From assembly GCA_020073165.1 (NCBI GenBank), contig JAIQFP010000002.1, positions 1 through 64,000 of the forward strand: a stretch of 64,000 bases of DNA, written 5' to 3'. The translations under genes were made by a program, and so were the position numbers. The stretch's first letter is position 1. The number at the start of each line of letters is the position of its first letter. Shown one piece after another: positions 63,829 through 64,000 of this stretch. The stretch is from Terriglobia bacterium (GTDB lineage: Bacteria; Acidobacteriota; Terriglobia; Terriglobales; Acidobacteriaceae). The notes under the pieces are model-generated. The model did not search any database, was not told the DNA's origin, and saw nothing but the letters and a program-made list of their open reading frames with translations.

Positions 63829-64000
63829 ATGTCGGATCCACTCGAGCGCCTCAAAGTCCTGATCAATTCCTCCACTCCCATCGTGGTCATGGAGACGGTG
63901 GAAGAAATGCGCGCCGTCGGCCTGGTGCGCGCTGCTTGCAGCGAGCTCAACATGGCCGCTTTCGAATGGAGCATTGCCGACGGGTTGGTGCGTTCCGGCA
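63829..64000 (+). CDS. Ycf46-like AAA ATPase, N-terminal part (runs off the window)
   Basis: The frame from ATG 63829 is open to the window end (57 codons). It reads LKVLINSSTPIVVMETVEE and later FEWSIADGLVRSG, which matches the N-terminal domain that precedes the AAA+ module in Ycf46-type ATPases (a Rossmann-like sensor with a ...TPIVVxETxEE... strand and a ...WSxxDGL... turn). Walker motifs lie beyond the window. Function of the bacterial family is unclear. Divergent from rpsT. Confidence 0.6.
   Translation, partial: MSDPLERLKVLINSSTPIVVMETVEEMRAVGLVRAACSELNMAAFEWSIADGLVRSG

Overview
This 64 kb window is a GC-rich (roughly 60%) bacterial chromosome segment. It has dense protein-coding genes on both strands, frequent GTG and TTG starts, no rRNA or tRNA genes that I can see, no CRISPR array and no insertion sequence. 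The gene content points to Acidobacteriota, probably a soil Terriglobia/Koribacter-like lineage. The pointers are the gene order pilB-pilT-pilC-pilS-pilR, tandem DUF4097 proteins, a HAF-repeat protein, a secretin with a TPR-like N-terminus, and short hairpin repeats scattered between genes. The taxonomic assignment is an inference; no marker was compared with a database.

Layout. 1-3.9 kb: a truncated Ser/Thr kinase, a 3-hydroxyacyl-CoA dehydrogenase with a small upstream partner, a hemerythrin-like protein, and two decayed genes (an SGNH-hydrolase 3' end and a frameshifted HAF-repeat gene). 4.2-9.9 kb: a plus-strand envelope and isoprenoid cluster, uppS-cdsA-dxr-rseP-ispG. 10-17.2 kb: single genes (DUF3224, DUF72/YecE-like, rmuC, a kelch-like secreted protein, an alpha/beta hydrolase). 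17.3-22.4 kb: a minus-strand membrane-stress cluster in the order XRE regulator, NfeD-like, DUF1648, flotillin, glycine-rich small protein, PspA, followed by a beta-carbonic-anhydrase-like gene. It starts from a near-leaderless promoter that carries a symmetric operator. 22.6-26.8 kb: a duplicated-domain secreted protein, two Opp/Dpp-type permeases without other transporter parts, and a CNNM/CorC-type membrane protein.

27-34.9 kb: an orphan HlyD-type adaptor, two tandem DUF4097 genes, a SAM hydroxide adenosyltransferase, an M1-like metallopeptidase and two small genes. 34.9-42.3 kb: the type IV pilus motor operon (pilB, pilT, pilC) with its two-component system pilSR, read leftwards from a region with two perfect dyads. 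42.6-48.6 kb, read rightwards: an EndoIII-like glycosylase, ntrY-ntrX (with an altered sigma54 contact loop), and an ECF sigma factor with a small membrane protein. 48.4-48.9 kb looks like gene debris. 48.9-54.7 kb: era, a GHMP kinase, a secreted protein, nadE and a DsbA-like protein. 54.7-58.8 kb (minus): a secretin and an S46 peptidase. 59-64 kb: citrate synthase, cysteine desulfurase plus mnmA (sulfur supply and tRNA thiolation), a small secreted protein behind a structured leader, rpsT, and the start of a Ycf46-like AAA ATPase.

The least ordinary parts are the XRE/NfeD/flotillin/PspA operon with its operator, the dispersed hairpin repeat whose copies differ by a compensatory base-pair swap, the NtrX GSFPGA loop, and the paired dyads upstream of pilB. 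No unambiguous new defence or mobile system was found.
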